Of a stretch of DNA of 7,997 bases, positions 6,277-7,997 are shown piece after piece; position 1 is the first letter of the stretch, and each line of letters starts with the position of its first letter. Origin of the DNA: an uncultured bacterium (GTDB taxonomy: Bacteria; Cyanobacteriota; Vampirovibrionia; Gastranaerophilales; Gastranaerophilaceae). A program made the position numbers and the translations under genes. The stretch covers positions 1-7,997 of the forward strand of contig USOK01000068.1 in assembly GCA_900556295.1 (NCBI GenBank), written 5' to 3'. The notes under the pieces were generated by a model. It saw only the letters and a program-made list of their open reading frames with translations. It had not been told where the DNA came from and made no database searches.

Positions 6277-7071
6277 TCCAATCGGAATTGTAGCTTTTTG
6301 GGGGGAATGCGAAGCAGGAAAGTTTTTGATGAGTGGAACTTTTAGTTCTTCAAAAATGTAATTTATATCTTCTTCAATATCTAAAAAATCTCCAATTGCA
6401 ACAGCTTCCACATTTTTACGTAATTTTTCAATATTGAATAATTGTGTTACCATTTTATCGATTTTGTATGGTGGCTCGTTTAAATCTTCTAAAAACAAAG
6501 TAAATTTAAAATCAGGAATAAAGTCCTGTCCGCAGAGCGAAGCAAGAGTTGCAAGATTGCCGCCCCAAAAACGGCCTTCATAATCAAATTTTCCTTGCTG
6601 AACAGTTTGAAAGAATTTATCTATTGTATAATTACAAAGAGTTTCTTGACCAAAATCGCTCAAAATCATAGGGCCTGAAAAAGTTGATAAACCAGCACGT
6701 TTCAAAAACATTGCATTTAATGCCGTAATATCTGAATATCCGCAAAAAATCTTTGGATTTTCTCTAATTATGTTATAATCAATTTGGTTAATCAGGCGGA
6801 TAGCGCCATAACCGCCCCTGAGGGCAATTATCGCATTTATGGATTGGTCTAAAAACATATTGTGCAAAGCTTTAAGTCGTTCTTCATCAGAACCTGCAAG
6901 ATAGCGATTTTTAGAGTAAGTGTTTTCTGCAAGTTTTACCCTAAAACCTCTGTCCTCAAAGAATTTTATCCCTCGTTTAAGATTTGTATCATCTTCACCC
7001 ATCGCACCTGATGGAGCCAAAATTCCGATTGTATCCCCTTTTTTCAATAATACCGGCTTAATAATGTTCAT
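6274..7071 (-). CDS. Muramoyl-peptide LD-carboxypeptidase (peptidase family S66, LdcA/MccF-like)
   Basis: The family removes the terminal D-Ala from muropeptide tetrapeptides in the cytoplasm during peptidoglycan recycling; MccF relatives instead cleave microcin C-type compounds. The protein has 265 residues. Visible family marks are the N-terminal LKKGDTIGILAPSG (9-22), RGGYGAIRL (85-93), the nucleophile Ser113 in CGYSDITAL, GGNLATLASL (170-179), the probable catalytic Glu195 in LFLEDLNEPPYKIDK, and the probable catalytic His255 in SHSPQKATIPIG. The Ser-Glu-His triad is therefore present. The protein stops directly after IPIG, where relatives normally run on for roughly 15-25 residues with a last beta strand, and total length is below the usual 300 or so; a one-base frameshift is likely (see 6233-6276). 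The ATG at 7071 is preceded by GGGG five bases upstream, a modest binding site. It is divergent from dnaX. LdcA and MccF-like roles cannot be separated here; recycling is the more likely default. Confidence 0.9.
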   Translation of the reverse strand: MNIIKPVLLKKGDTIGILAPSGAMGEDDTNLKRGIKFFEDRGFRVKLAENTYSKNRYLAGSDEERLKALHNMFLDQSINAIIALRGGYGAIRLINQIDYNIIRENPKIFCGYSDITALNAMFLKRAGLSTFSGPMILSDFGQETLCNYTIDKFFQTVQQGKFDYEGRFWGGNLATLASLCGQDFIPDFKFTLFLEDLNEPPYKIDKMVTQLFNIEKLRKNVEAVAIGDFLDIEEDINYIFEELKVPLIKNFPASHSPQKATIPIG

Positions 7072-7111
7072 ATTTTCCCCATAATTCTCATAATTATGTT
7101 ATCATATTACC
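7072..7111. promoter_or_regulatory. Divergent intergenic region between the LD-carboxypeptidase gene and dnaX
   Basis: These 40 bases separate two divergent starts. They contain the perfect 10-bp palindrome CATAATTATG (7089-7098) and a second CATAATT direct copy at 7080-7086. TATCAT (7100-7105, plus) and TATGAT (7106-7101, minus) are overlapping -10-like hexamers, one for each direction. Neither has a recognisable -35 box at the usual distance. dnaX has no Shine-Dalgarno sequence, and a -10 box at 7100-7105 would put transcription start at or next to its ATG. Everything here is AT-rich, so the assignments are tentative. Confidence 0.35.
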
Positions 7112-7997
7112 ATGAACGAAAAATATATACCTTTGTACAGGAAATATCGTCCGCAAAAACTTGAAGAAGTTGTCGGGCAAGAACATATAAAAAAAGCTTT
7201 AAGAAATGCGATTGAGCTTGATAAAATCTCGCATGCGTATCTTTTTACTGGTCCTCGTGGAACAGGGAAAACATCAACTGCTCGTATTTTTGCAAAATCT
7301 TTGAACTGTAAAGAAGGTCCAACGATAAATCCGTGTGGAGTTTGCGAAAACTGTATTGATATTACAAATTCCACTCCAATGGACGTAATTGAAATTGATG
7401 CTGCAAGTAACAGAAAAGTTGAAGATGCACAAAATATTTTAGAAAAGGTAATGTATGCTCCTGTGAACAGTAGATACAAAATCTATATCATAGACGAAGT
7501 TCACATGCTATCAACTACTGCTTTTAATGCGTTATTAAAAACTCTTGAAGAGCCACCAAAAAATGTTATATTTATTCTTGCAACAACAGAAGTTCATAAG
7601 GTTTTGGATACCATCAAAAGTCGTTGCCAAAGATTTGATTTTAAACGAATTACAACAGACGATATTGTGAAACATCTTCGTTATATCGCTGATAATGAAA
7701 AAATTAATATAACAGATGATGCACTATTCACGATTGCTAAAAATTCTGCTGGTGGAATGCGTGACAGTATCGCTCTTTTAGATCAGTTGAGTGTACTTGA
7801 TGGTGAAGAAGCTATTTCAACAGATGATATCAATAATCTTTTGGGACGTTTGTCTTTTGACACACTTAATTCTCTTGCTGACAAAATTGTTAATTCAAAC
7901 CCGCAAGGTGCAATTGAAGACTTGGAAAAGATTTACAACTCAGGGAATGAGCCAGTTCAGATTTTGACAAACTTAATGGACTATTTGAAAAATCTTT
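7112..7997 (+). CDS. dnaX: DNA polymerase III subunit gamma/tau, N-terminal part (3' end outside window)
   Basis: This is the ATPase motor of the clamp loader, which opens the beta sliding clamp and places it on primed DNA. The 295 visible residues run from MNEKYIPLYRKYRP through the AAA+ domain into the clamp-loader domain III region. Seen are the conserved start YRKYRP with VGQEHI (21-26), Walker A GPRGTGKTS (47-55), a zinc site of four cysteines (66, 75, 78, 81) at nearly the positions of E. coli DnaX, Walker B with the DExH motif (IIDEVHML, 126-133), the SRC motif with the arginine finger (170-172), and sensor 2 GGMRDS (214-219). All catalytic residues are intact. The tau-specific C-terminus, and any slippery site giving the short gamma form, would lie past the window end. 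There is no Shine-Dalgarno sequence before the ATG, but the start matches the usual N-terminus. Confidence 0.97.
   Translation, partial: MNEKYIPLYRKYRPQKLEEVVGQEHIKKALRNAIELDKISHAYLFTGPRGTGKTSTARIFAKSLNCKEGPTINPCGVCENCIDITNSTPMDVIEIDAASNRKVEDAQNILEKVMYAPVNSRYKIYIIDEVHMLSTTAFNALLKTLEEPPKNVIFILATTEVHKVLDTIKSRCQRFDFKRITTDDIVKHLRYIADNEKINITDDALFTIAKNSAGGMRDSIALLDQLSVLDGEEAISTDDINNLLGRLSFDTLNSLADKIVNSNPQGAIEDLEKIYNSGNEPVQILTNLMDYLKNL

Noticed and set aside
7102..7479. Minus-strand open frame of 125 codons
   Set aside because: It is the complement of the dnaX AAA+ domain, whose Walker A, zinc-site and Walker B motifs read clearly on the plus strand.

Overview
The window is AT-rich (about one third GC by eye) and bacterial. 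It holds six protein-coding genes, two of them cut by the window edges, and I see no mobile element, CRISPR array, tRNA or rRNA. The AsmA/TamB-type envelope protein points to a diderm cell. That protein, the low GC, a secreted protein built of paired 21-residue repeats and a NifU/NifS-type iron-sulfur pair together suggest a Gastranaerophilales/Vampirovibrionia-like (Melainabacteria) gut bacterium. This placement is inference from protein character; the sequence carries no phylogenetic marker that settles it.

Layout: (1) 1-2793, plus strand: the C-terminal 930 residues of a large AsmA/TamB-superfamily protein whose start lies upstream of the window. (2) 2850-3779, minus strand, convergent with the first gene: a secreted 309-residue protein with three pairs of 21-residue repeats and a C-terminal membrane segment. 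(3) 3780-4087: a non-coding stretch with a strong hairpin terminator for the gene pair upstream. (4) 5281-4088 and 6126-5284, minus strand: nifS and nifU, a tightly coupled cysteine desulfurase and scaffold pair that builds Fe-S clusters. (5) 7071-6274, minus strand: an LD-carboxypeptidase of the LdcA/MccF family, apparently clipped at its C-terminus. (6) A 40-bp divergent intergenic region, then 7112 to the window end, plus strand: the N-terminal 295 residues of dnaX, the clamp-loader gamma/tau subunit.

The genes are mainly housekeeping: envelope lipid transport or assembly, Fe-S cluster synthesis, peptidoglycan recycling and DNA replication. Only nifU-nifS is a clear operon. I found no obvious novel multi-gene system. 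The most interesting points are the repeat protein with membrane-targeting signals at both ends, a probable single-base frameshift that removes the last strand of the LD-carboxypeptidase, the full three-domain NifU next to NifS with no nitrogen-fixation genes in view, and a charged helical tail on the AsmA-like protein.
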